Program-made: the position numbers and the translations under genes
The notes under the pieces: generated by a model
Seen by the model: the letters and a program-made list of their open reading frames with translations, nothing else
Databases searched by the model: none
What the model was told of the DNA's origin: nothing
Shown here: in pieces, positions 36,001 to 46,239 of the stretch
Layout of the letters: the number at the start of each line of letters is the position of its first letter
Numbering within the stretch: position 1 is the stretch's first letter
Source of the DNA: Metopolophium dirhodum
Taxonomy: Eukaryota > Arthropoda > Insecta > Hemiptera > Aphididae
Length of the DNA: 64,000 nucleotides
Reading direction: 5' to 3'
Assembly: GCF_019925205.1 (NCBI RefSeq)
Contig: NC_083562.1
Location: 9,114,001 to 9,178,000 of the forward strand

Positions 36001-39000
36001 TCCTTTTTGAATAATCCTTTTTTAATGAACTTAATATTTTTAATAGTTTTTACTGTTTAAGATTTTGGAGATTTTAGTTTAAAGTATGAATGTGTATTAC
36101 CACGATATAATTTATTTAAATTTTTATTTTGTTTCTAAAATGCATTTGCCCGCGGGCGCCAACACCTCCCTTCAATTTTTTTTTTATGATTTTAACTCTA
36201 GCCAAATTTTTTATACATTGACAATCTGGTACCGGTGGAATAATCCTTCTTTAATGAACTACCTATAATTAGTTTGAAAGTTTTTTCTTTTTAAGATTCT
36301 GAGCAAATACTTTGAACTTCGTTATGTGTATTCCTACACTAAAATGTTTTCTTAATTTTTTTTCGTTTTCTAAAATGCATTTGCCCGCGGGCGCCAACAC
36401 CTCCCTTCAATTTTTTTTTTATGATTTTAACTCTAGCCAAATTTTTTAAACATTGACAATCTGGTACCCCTTGAATAATCCTTTTTTAATGAACTAAATA
36501 TTTTTAATAGTTTTTACTGTTTAAGATTTTGGAGATTTTAGTTTAAAGTTTGAATGTGTATTACCACGATATAATTTATTTAAATTTTTATTTTGTTTCT
36601 AAAATGCATTTGCCCGCGGGCGCCAACACCTCCCTTCAATTTTTTTTTTATGATTTTAACTCTAGTCAAATTTTTTAAACATGGTCAATTTATTCCTTTT
36701 TGAATCATCCTTCTTTAATGAACTAAATATTTTAGATAGTTATTTCTGTTTAAGATTTTGGGGATTTTAGTTTGAAGTTTGAATGTGTATTCCCACACTA
36801 CAATTTATTTAAATTTTTTTTTGTTTTCTAAAATGCATTTCCCTGCGGGCGCCAACACCTCCCTTCAATTTTTTTTTTATGATTTTAACTCTAGCCAAAT
36901 TTTTTATACATTGACAATCTGGTACCGGTTGAATAATCCTTCTTTAATGAACTACCTATAATTAGTTTGAAAGTTTTTTCTTTTTAAGATTCTGAGCAAT
37001 TACTTTGAACTTCGTTATGTGTATTCCTACACTAAAATGTTTTCTTAATTTTTTTCGTTTTCTAAAATGCATTTGCCCGCGGGCGCCAACAGCTCCCTTC
37101 AATTTTTTTTTTATGATTTTAACTCTAGCCAAATTTTTTAAACATTGACAATCTGGTACCCCTTGAATAATCCTTTTTTAATGAACTTAATATTTTTAAT
37201 AGTTTTTACTGTTTAAGATTTTGGAGATTTTAGTTTAAAGTATGAATGTGTATTACCACGATATAATTTATTCAAATTTTTATTTTGTTTCTAAAATGCA
37301 TTTGCCTCGGGCGCCAACACCTCCCTTCAATTTTTTTTTTATGATTTCAACTCTAGTCAAATTTTATAAACATGGTCAATCTATTCCTTTTTGAATCATT
37401 CTTCTTTAATGAACTAAATATTTTAGATAGTTATTTCTGTTTAAGATTTTGGGGATTTTAGTTTAAAGTTTGAATGTGTATTACCATGATATAATTTATT
37501 TAAATTTTTATTTTGTTTCTAAAATGCATTTGCCCGCGGGCGCCAACACCTCCCTTCAATTTTTTTTTTATGATTTTAACTCTAGCCAAATTTTTTATAC
37601 ATTGACAATCTGGTACCGGTTGAATAATCCTTCTTTAATGAACTACCTATAATTAGTTTGAAAGTTTTTTCTTTTTAAGATTCTGAGCAAATACTTTGAA
37701 CTTCGTTATGTGTATTCCTACACTAAAATGTTTTCTTAATTTTTTTTCGTTTTCTAAAATGCATTTGCCCGTGGGCGCCAACAGCTCCCTTCAATTTTTT
37801 TTTTATGATTTTAACTCTAGCCAAATTTTTTAAACATTGACAATCTGGTACCCCTTGAATAATCCGTCTTTAATGAACTAAATATTTTAAATAGTTTTTA
37901 CTGTTTAAGATTTTGGAGATTTTAGTTTAAAGTTTGAATGTGTATTACCACGATATAATTTATTTAAATTTTTATTTTGTTTCTAAAATGCATTTAACCG
38001 CGGGCGCCAACACCTCCCTTCAATTTTTTTTTTATGATTTTAACTCTAGTCAAATTTTTTAAACATGGTCAATTTATTCCTTTTTGAATCATCCTTCTTT
38101 AATGAACTAAATATTTTAGATAGTTATTTCTGTTTAAGATTTTGGAGATTTTAGTTTAAAGTTTGAATGGGTATTACCACGATATAATTTATTTAAATTT
38201 TTATTTTGTTTCTAAAATGCATTTGCCCGCGGGCGCCAACACCTCCCTTCAATTTTTTTTTTATGATTTTAACTCTAGCCAAATTTTTTATACATTGACA
38301 ATCTGGTACCGGTTGAATAATCCTTCTTTAATGAACTACCTATAATTAGTTTGAAAGTCTTTTCTTTTTAAGATTCTGAGCAAATACTTTGAACTTCGTT
38401 ATGTGTATTCCTACACTAAAATATTTTCTAAATTTTTTTTCGTTTTCTAAAATGCATTTGCCCGCGGGCGCCAACACCTCCCTTCAATTTTTTTTTATGA
38501 TTTTAACTCTAGCCAAATTTTTTATACATTGACAATCTGGTACCGGTTGAATAATCCTTCTTTAATGAACTACCTATAATTAGTTTGAAAGTTTTTTCTT
38601 TTTAAGATTCTGAGCAAATACTTTGAACTTCGTTATGTGTATTCCTACACTAAAATGTTTTCTTAATTTTTTTTCGTTTTCTAAAATGCATTTGCCCGCG
38701 GGCGCCAACAGCTCCCTTCAATTTTTTTTTATGATTTTAACTCTAGCCAAATTTTTTAAACATTGACAATCTGGTACCCCTTGAATAATCCGTCTTTAAT
38801 GAACTAAATATTTTAAATAGTTTTTACTGTTTAAGATTTTGGAGATTTTAGTTTAAAGTTTGAATGTGTATTACCACAATATAATTTATTTAAATTTTTA
38901 TTTTGTTTCTAAAATGCATTTAACCGCGGGCGCCAACACCTCCCTTCAATTTTTTTTTTATGATTTTAACTCTAGTCAAATTTTATAAACATGGTCAATC

Positions 39001-41007
39001 TATTCCTTTTTGAATCATTCTTCTTTAATGAACTAAATATTTTAGATAGTTATTTCTGTTTAAGATTTTGGAGATTTTAGTTTAAAGTTTGAATGGGTAT
39101 TACCACGATATAATTTATTTAAATTTTTATTTTGTTTCTAAAATGCATTTGCCCGCGGGCGCCAACACCTCCCTTCAATTTTTTTTTTATGATTTTAACT
39201 CTAGCCAAATTTTTTATACATTGACAATCTGGTACCGGTTGAATAATCCTTCTTTAATGAACTACCTATAATTAGTTTGAAAGTTTTTTCTTTTTAAGAT
39301 TCTGAGCAAATACTTTGAACTTCGTTATGTGTATTCCTACACTAAAATGTTTTCTTAATTTTTTTTCGTTTTCTAAAATGCATTTGCCCGCGGGCGCCAA
39401 CAGCTCCCTTCAATTTTTTTTTATGATTTTAACTCTAGCCAAATTTTTTAAACATTGACAATCTGGTACCCCTTGAATAATCCTTTTTTAATGTACTAAA
39501 TATTTTAAATTGTTTTTACTGTTTAAGATTTTGGAGATTTTAGTTTAAAGTTTGAATGTGTATTACCACAATATAATTTATTTAAATTTTTATTTTGTTT
39601 CTAAAATGCATTTAACCGCGGGCGCCAACACCTCCCTTCAATTTTTTTTTTATGATTTTAACTCTAGTCAAATTTTATAAACATGGTCAATCTATTCCTT
39701 TTTGAATCATTCTTCTTTAATGAACTAAATATTTTAGATAGTTATTTCTGTTTAAGATTTTGGGGATTTTAGTTTGAAGTTTGAATGTGTATTCCCACAC
39801 TACAATTTATTTAAATTTTTTTTTGTTTTCTAAAATGCATTTTCCTGCGGGCGCCAACACCTCCCTTCATTTTTTTATTTATGATTTTAACTCTAGCCAA
39901 AATTTTTAAACATTGACAATCTGGTACCCCTTGAATAATCCGTCTTTAATGAACTAAATATTTTAAATAGTTTTTACTGTTTAAGATTTTGTAGATTTTA
40001 GTTTAAAGTTTGAATGGGTATTACCACGATATAATTTATTTAAATTTTTATTTTGTTTCTAAAATGCATTTGCCCGCGGGCGCCAACACCTCCCTTCAAT
40101 TTTTTTTTATGATTTTTACTCTAGTCAAATTTTATAAACATGGTCAATCTATTCCTTTTTGAATCATCCTTCTTTAATGAACTAAATATTTTAAATAGTT
40201 TTTACTGTTTAAGATTTTGTAGATTTTAGTTTAAAGTTTGAATGTGTATTACCACGATATAATTTATTTAAATTTTTATTTTGTTTCTAAAATGCATTTG
40301 CCCGCGGGCGCCAACACCTCCCTTCAATTTTTTTTTTATGATTTTAACTCTAGTCAAATTTTTTAAACATGGTTAATCTATTCCTTTTTGAATCATCCTT
40401 CTTTAATGAACTAAATATTTTAGATAGTTATTTCTGTTTAAGATTTTTGGGATATTAGTTTGAAGTTTGATTGTGTATTCCCACACTACAATTTATTTAA
40501 ATTTTTATTTTGTTTCTAAAATGCATTTGCCCGCGGGTGCCAACACCTCCCTTAATTTTTTTTTTTATGATTTTAACTCTAGCCAAATTTTTTAAACATT
40601 GACAATCTGGTACCGGTTGAATAATCCTTCTTTAATGAACTACCTATAATTAGTTTGAAAGTTTTTTCTGTTTAAGATTCTGAACAATTACTTTGAACTT
40701 CGTTATGTGTATTCCTACAGTAAAATTTTTTCTAATTTTTTTTTCGTTTTCTAAAATGCATTTGCCTGCGGGTGCCAACACCTCCCTTCAATTTTTTTTT
40801 TTATGATTTTAACTCTAGCCAATTTTTTTAAACATTGACAATCTGGTACCCCTTGAATAATCCGTCTTTAATGAACTAAATATTTTTAATAGTTTTTACT
40901 GTTTAAGATTTTGGAGATTTTAGTTTAAAGTTTGAATGTGTATTACCACGATATAATTTATTTAAATTTTTATTTTGTTTCTAAAATGCATTTGCCCGCG
41001 GGCGCCG
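33050..41007. repeat. Satellite array 2, 693-bp higher-order repeat
   Basis: About 34 monomers of ~231 bp are arranged as 693-bp units of three distinguishable monomers: one with GGTACCGGTTGAATAATCC and ACTACCTATAATTAG, one with GGTACCCCTTGAATAATCC, and one with AACATGGTCAATCTATTCC. Equivalent positions fall at 33315, 34008, 34700, 35393, 36086, 36779, 37470 and 38163. The next is at 39089, so that unit holds four monomers. Most monomers carry the perfect palindrome GCCCGCGGGC. A recurrent variant replaces the left part with TTTAACCGCGGGC. The repeated 60-codon open frame in each unit is a by-product of periodicity. The last monomer is cut at 41007 by a LINE. Confidence 0.95.
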
Positions 41008-42017
41008 GACCCAATTGTTTCACCTGTAAGTCAACTTCGTCATATCTCATTGTACAACCCACTGATAAACGAACTTACAATGCAATAATAGATCATTTAC
41101 ACGAAACAAGTGCAAGTTTCCATTCGTTTATCCCCCAAGCCTTCGCACATACAGAGTCGTCATCAAAAATTTACATAGTTCCACCTTACACACCGATATT
41201 ACTTCTGCTCTTACTGAACTGGGACATTCAGTCAAGAGTATTCACAATGCCAAAAACAGGAACAACTGCCCACTTCCAGTATTCTTCGTGGATATCCATC
41301 AGCAAGATAATAACAATGATATCCATGATATTAGATCTCTTCTCAACACAATAGTGAAAATCGAAAAACCAATAAAAAAAAGACGTGGACCACCGCAATG
41401 CCATAATTGCCAAGACTATGGACATACAAAGAATTACTGCAACCATGAAGCTCGATGTGTCAAATTTGGTGAAAACCACCTGACGATCGAGTGCACCAAG
41501 GACCGAAACAGTCCAGCCAAATGCGCCCTATGCGCTAAAGACCACACCGCAAACTTCAAAGGATGCCCAGCATTCGAGTCAATAGTTAAAAATTCTGCTC
41601 AAAAGTCTCAACCAGTCAAATATCCTGCCTCTCACTTTCAACAGTCACAACACAGAACCAAAACCAAATCATACTTAGCAAAAGCCACCAACAACCAAAA
41701 TAAAATCACAGAACAAATATCAAATACCTTTTCAAAACTCATATCCAATTTAAGCTCTTTAATTAATCCATTAATTTCCCTCCTTACCACAGTCTTAAAC
41801 ACACTAATAGCTAAAGGCATTATCTCCCCATAATACTATCGCACACTGTCTTATAATACCTACATAATCTTATCTTTTCCCAGACCTATCCTCATTAATT
41901 TTATCTTAAATTTTAAATAGAAACCAATTCAAATTAATTTATTTTAAGCTCAGGTGCCTCTAATGTGAAGCTCCTTCATGCCATTCATTGTCCATTCATT
42001 GTCAAAAAAAAAAAAAA
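41008..42017 (+). mobile_element. Jockey-type LINE, ORF1-only copy with poly(A)
   Basis: The element is 5'-truncated at the satellite junction. The first frame (to about 41145) reads NCFTCKSTSSYLIVQPTDKR and then INAIIDHLHE-like sequence. Around 41147-41155 the reading shifts to a second frame starting RVVIKNLHSSTLHTDITSAL, then TELGHSVKSIHNAKNRN and PLPVFFVDIHQ, the PRE_C2HC-type domain preceding the zinc knuckles of jockey-clade ORF1 proteins. Zinc knuckles follow: CHNCQDYGHTKNYCNH and CALCAKDHTANFKGC, with a middle CVKFGENHLTIEC that has Phe-Gly where Cys-Gly is usual. The frame ends at 41833, followed directly by ~170 bases of 3' sequence and an A-run (42004-42017). No reverse transcriptase ORF2 is present. 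Confidence 0.85.
41147..41833 (+). pseudogene. LINE ORF1 (Gag-like RNA-binding protein), frameshifted
   Basis: ORF1p of jockey-clade LINEs binds element RNA and forms the ribonucleoprotein. Visible here are the pre-knuckle domain and three CCHC-type knuckles, the middle one lacking a cysteine. A Gln/Lys/Asn-rich stretch (HFQQSQHRTKTKSYLAKATN) and a hydrophobic C-terminal helix (SLINPLISLLTTVLNTLIAK) follow. The intact portion is long (over 200 codons without a stop), so decay is recent. The frameshift with the upstream part near 41150 and the missing 5' end make it non-functional as it stands. Confidence 0.8.
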
Positions 42018-42431
42018 TATAGGTAGTTAAAATGTTGATAAAATTAGATATTTAAATGACAAATAATGATTTTGGTTATTTTGTTATAATCAAAACATTT
42101 TATTCTGGAAACTATTAATATATATATTATTTTGCTGTATACACACAAGGACATTTTCAAATGCAATTATTTTGGAAAAAAATACTGTAATCTACTTTAC
42201 GTATTGTACTATTGTCTAATAGTAAAATAAATTATCTTAACAGCAGTAATATTGTCATAAAATATACCTGGTAATATTGTCATTAGGATGGCAAATCGTC
42301 TTCGCTCAGAAGTCAGGACCGATTTTCGCATTCAATGTTTTTATATAATTGAATTAAAATTGAACACACCAATCACAAAGACTGGGTCACTTGCTCACCT
42401 TTTTTTTCAATTGTATTTTGGTGTTCATTAT

Positions 42432-43498
42432 CCAGCGCGACGGTAGTGGCGCGAAGCTAAGTAAAAAAAAATAGCGGAGTAGCCACTAACGTATAATAAC
42501 AGGACACCGAGTTTTAACATTGAAAATTCGTCCTAATTTATGTCAATTCTTTGCCAAGCTCTACAGGGCAAACGGCTGAACATATAAAGTAGTATGAGGT
42601 ATCAATCGATCAGAAATATTGTGCAGGCGGGAATAGAGGAATTCGCTAGCAGATTGGTTAGATAGTTTGTATGTTATAAGCAAAAATGTTCAAGTACTTT
42701 TAAGACCGATTTTGCGTATGGAACGGCGGGGATTGATAAGCGGTGGGTCGGGGAACGAAAATATCGTAAATATCCCCTGGCCCGCCGCTTAACAATTCCC
42801 ATTACTCTCATCGCGGCGGCGGCAGCGACGATGTACTACGACGACACACGAACGATATTATTACTCTATGGTGACAAGTGACAACTGACAATTGCAAAAA
42901 CAAACCATTTCGTGACTTGCACACGATTGTTCGCGACGTGTTTATACTTTTATTATTATTTCCTTATATATTACTATTAGGAGGCCAGTGGTTATTAAAG
43001 ATTATTATTATTACAGAATACCAGATAATTAACACATCAACATTAAAAATAGTTAATATCACACCAAAAACACTTCGTTATAACTCCGTGTAAAAAAAAA
43101 GCTAAGTTAAAAAAAAAAATTACTAATGATTAAATCTTTAAAAGACGTGATATAATATGGAAATTAAGTAAAATGCCATTTTACAATATTACAAATACCT
43201 ATGATGACAAATAAGATCAATTGAAATGTTAAATACTTAGTCAACATATTGTTGATACATTATTAATTACTGTAATGGTTACTTAATTGTATTTATTTAA
43301 GTATACTTCTACGTCCTGCCAAATAGTTAAACATAATATGTTGACTAAGTATTTAACATTACAATTGATCTTATTTGTCATCATAGGTATTTGTAATATT
43401 ATAAAATGGCATTTTACATTTAATCATTACTAAAATTTTTTTTTTTTCTTAGCTTTTTTTTTTACACGGAGTTCTAACGAAGTGTTTTTGAAGTGTTA
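42432..43498. mobile_element. 1.07-kb insertion with a long hairpin
   Basis: This is absent from block C copy 1, where TTCATTAT runs directly on to ATAATACATAAAATTGAA. The left 630 bases are CpG-containing (CCAGCGCGACGGTAGTGGCG at the edge), with no supported gene. The right part is a hairpin. Flanking GTGTTCATTAT and GTGTTAATAAT could be an imperfect target duplication. I could not assign a superfamily. Confidence 0.6.
43066..43489. repeat. Long imperfect palindrome (foldback)
   Basis: The left arm starts AAAAACACTTCGTTA and the right arm ends with its complement TAACGAAGTGTTTTT. Pairing continues through CTCCGTGTAAAAAAAA, AAAATGCCATTTTA, AATATTACAAATACCTATGA and GTTAAATACTTAGTCAACAT. The loop is about 43256-43325. 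The left arm has a ~35-base extra segment. Confidence 0.85.
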
Positions 43499-43712
43499 AT
43501 AATACATAAAATTGAAACTGATATTGAATTATACAACATTAACACATATTATTTGTAATTAATTTAATTTCGTGTAGGTATAATACATAAACATAATACA
43601 TAGGTAATCTAATTTTTATACAAATTTACAATTTACATTTTCATTATCAATAATACATGAACATAATACATAGGTAATATAATTTTTAATAATTACAATT
43701 TACAATAATAAT

Positions 43713-44686
43713 CTAATCTGCAGTAGCTGTACTACAGCACAACATACGCCTTAAAAATTTTTTTGTGCGAGACCAAATCGTTCGGCGTCTTTGTTTCATG
43801 TTTTTCCCGGTGACCTGCACCGAATCCAGACTCCTCGAACCGGACGGCACATCGTTTTCAAATTCGATTGCTGCAATATTCGGCATAGAATTATGGTAAT
43901 ATGTCGCGACGCCATTAAATTCCGCACGGCTCGTGCAGCCCTCATCGAAAGAATTCACGGATCGACTGGCCGAAGTCGGAGCCATTGATCGGCGTCCATT
44001 CTTTGCCGTTATATCGGTGATTACGGGGTCCACTATTTCGAAAGGCGAATTCTGAAGCGGCAAGTCTTGTGCACAACCGTCCAGCGGCAAGTCCTGTACC
44101 CAAGCCGCGACCAGCTTCTGGATTATCGAACCCATAAATTGTTTCACTAAATCGGTCGGCAATTTATTTTCCTCCTCGATCGCCGCTTGAATGTTGGCAT
44201 AATACGTTGTCTGTAATCTTTTTGCGGCCATGGCACCGAAATATTTGGCACGGCTCGAGAATCCCCCGTGTAAATCCATTGGCCGGCTCAACGACATCAA
44301 AGGCATTATGTACGCTCGGCGTTTACGACGAACCGTTTTTCCGACGACCAGCGGCAAGTCCTGCAGACAAGCCGCGACCAGCTTCCGGAATATCGATTCC
44401 GTTATTTGGTCTATTAAATCGGTCGGCGTGTTCTTTTTTGCCTCGATCGCCACTTCAATGTTGGCATAATACGTAGTCTGCAGTCTTTTTGCGGCCATGG
44501 CACCGTAATATTTAGCACGGCTCGACAATCCCTCGTATAAATCCATGGGCCGTTTTAACATAATCAAAGGCATGATGTACGCTCGGCTTTTACGTCGAAC
44601 CGTCTTTCTGGTGACCACCATTGCACGGCTCGTGGTACTAACATCATCCAACACATCTAACTGGTTTAGCGTATTTGAAGACATTT
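43713..44686 (-). CDS. Novel internally repeated basic protein, 323 aa
   Basis: I do not recognise this protein. The start is taken at the ATG at 44684 (MSSNTLNQLDVLDDV), because a strong acceptor (CTTCTTCTCTTTAAAACAG) ends two bases upstream; the open frame runs 36 codons further but that part looks like 5' sequence. Residues 27-111 and 116-201 are two repeats, each K-T-V-R-R-K-x-R-A-Y-I-M-P-L, R-P-M-D-L, S-S-R-A-K-Y, GAMAAKRLQTTYYANI, an acidic helix and a QDLPL end. A third, decayed unit lies at about 228-278 (SRAEFNGVATYYHNSMPNIA). The C-terminus is strongly basic (KQRRRTIWSRTKKFLRRM), then CCSTATAD, which could attach to membranes through the Cys pair. No signal peptide or membrane helix is seen after the chosen start. 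The gene is CpG-rich compared with its flanks. A stub of its 3' end occurs at 18359-18412. Confidence 0.7.
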
Positions 44687-44988
44687 CTGTTTTAAAGAGA
44701 AGAAGGCGAGTAACTGTAAGCGCAATCTTTAAACAATAAATTATGAAGTGAAAGACAAATGTTATTTTAATAGTATAGTTGACCGTTCTCATGGAAACTA
44801 TATAATATATTTAAATATTATGTTTACTATTACTATGTATGAAATACATTTCAATTCAAATATTGCAAGTAAATAAAACTGGCAAAAAAATTAAATACTG
44901 GGCATACAAGGTGATTGTAAATCCTTAAATATTTATGATGATTTATTATTTCAACATTTAAAGAACTATACAATAATAACATACTAAC
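44687..44988. other. Spacer between repeat protein and collagen exons
   Basis: AT-rich. It contains the polypyrimidine acceptor of the repeat-protein exon, so part of it is probably an intron on the minus strand. Nothing else is visible. Confidence 0.4.
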
Positions 44989-46232
44989 CCCTAGGACCAG
45001 GTTGTCCCACTAAACCTTGTAATCCAGGATTTCCATCTTGTCCGGGGGGTCCTAATTGAATTTGCAAATTATTTTTAACTGCATATGGGTAACTACTTCA
45101 TTATTCTAATATTAATTATACTCATAAAAAAGTATAACTTCTATTACCTTTTGTTCCTTGTTCACCAACTGGTCTAGGAGGTCCAGGATACCCATTATTA
45201 CCTAGTAAGTAATAATTAATTGCATGTTGATAAATGATAAGTTATAAAATATATATAATTTATTTTTGAGGCTTTGACGACTGAGGTCAATAGCCAGTAG
45301 GTTGGTATGGTTGGTACAGTCGGTTAGGAATACGTGTATGTGTGGAAAGGTTATTGCGCACTATGAACCCGGGTGGTCATCCATCCAAGAACTAGTTGCA
45401 GAAACCGTTGCTTACTCTCAATCACGTCGCGTCATTGATTTCAGCCACTGCACCGCGCCGAGCCACTTTTTAAATATTAAGCAATGTTGTTCTATAGCTG
45501 TGTTTAACATAAGGTCAAATTTTTAGAAATCTTACCCTTTTGACCATCAGCACCTGGGGCACCTGGTAGTCCCTGTAAGCCCATTAAGCCCTTATGACCT
45601 GTATAAATTATAAAATCATAAATCATAGTTACATACTTACATTATATAAATCGAAATATATTTTAAATATATTAGTTGTGTGTTAAAAAATTACTAGTGG
45701 ATGTATTAAAATATATTATTTTAATATTGTAATAGTCTATTATTTTTTTTTTAATTCTCACTATTAAACACATTACTTTTTAAACTTTGATAAAAAAAAA
45801 TACATGTTAGTACCGCTGATATTCTTTATGTAATACCTACTATGTGTCTATGTATAACATAATATTCTATAATGTTATAACTTATTACCTTTCATTCCTT
45901 CAGGGCCTATGTCTCCTTTATCTCCTTTTACTCCTTGAACTCCGGGAGGTCCCGCTTTACCTCTTTGGCCCTAGAACCAAATCATACCAAAGCAATGAGT
46001 TCATATATGTAGGAACTACAACTAACTAAATTATCTTCTTAAACTCACGGGAGGTCCGTCTACACCTTGTGGACCATTTTCACCGCGTAAACCTCGTTCA
46101 CCTGGGTTTCCAGTTGGACCAGGTAAGCCTTGTGGACCCTACATTTTAATGTTATAATCAGTAAATAAATAGTTATATCAATTTTTTGATAGTTACATAT
46201 AACTTACAATCATTCCTGGCGAACCTGGACTA
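44989..46232 (-). CDS. Collagen, run of Gly-X-Y exons (partial gene)
   Basis: Minus-strand exons: up to 46208 (GSPGMI, upstream side lost), 46049-46138, 45889-45970, 45536-45598, 45148-45201 and 44989-45051. All have GT/AG borders and fit in phase. The 90-base exon is ten perfect triplets (GPQGLPGPTGNPGERGLRGE, then NGPQGVDGPP). The others are also Gly-X-Y, for example GHKGLMGLQGLPGAPGADG and GPPGQDGNPGLQGLVGQPG. Collagens form extracellular triple helices in which Gly is needed at every third position. One triplet (exon 45148-45201) has Arg for Gly, from AGA versus GGA: GNNGYPGPPRPVGEQ. No non-collagenous domain, start or stop is present. The 5' side is cut by repeat R at about 46232, and an unrelated gene follows downstream. 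A genuine but incomplete gene piece, or a duplicated remnant. Confidence 0.8.
45268..45466 (-). mobile_element. 5S-rRNA-like SINE in a collagen intron
   Basis: On the minus strand the sequence includes GAGAGTAAGCAACGG and CTAGTTCTTGGATGGATGAC, then CACCCGGG. These follow the order and spacing of the internal promoter of 5S rRNA genes (TTAAGCAACG ... TAGTACTTGGATGGGTGACC), as in 5S-derived (SINE3-type) retroposons. It begins GTGGCTCGGCGCGGTGCAG after an A-rich run and ends near CAGTCGTCAAAGCCTC. It sits in the intron between collagen exons 45536-45598 and 45148-45201. A 5S pseudogene is the alternative, but the flanks are not 5S-like. Confidence 0.6.
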
Positions 46233-46239
46233 CACGCCA

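Larger units (their letters stand above)
42018..43740 (+). repeat. Segmental duplication block C, copy 2 (with insertion)
   Basis: 42018-42431 and 43499-43740 match 17640-18412. The left edge coincides with the poly(A) tail of the LINE. A 1.07-kb insertion splits the block. Confidence 0.85.

Noticed and set aside
33315..39271. Series of identical 60-codon plus-strand open frames (MNVYYHDIIYLNFYF...)
   Set aside because: They recur once per 693-bp satellite unit and simply reflect the repeat; composition is low-complexity, with no start context or family.
33050..41007. CRISPR array
   Set aside because: Repeats are contiguous 231-bp monomers without short repeat plus unique spacer structure; the context is a eukaryotic nuclear genome.
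43791..44739. Plus-strand open frames opposite the repeat protein
   Set aside because: Shadow frames of the minus-strand gene: they follow its codon structure and do not preserve the internal repeats as a protein.
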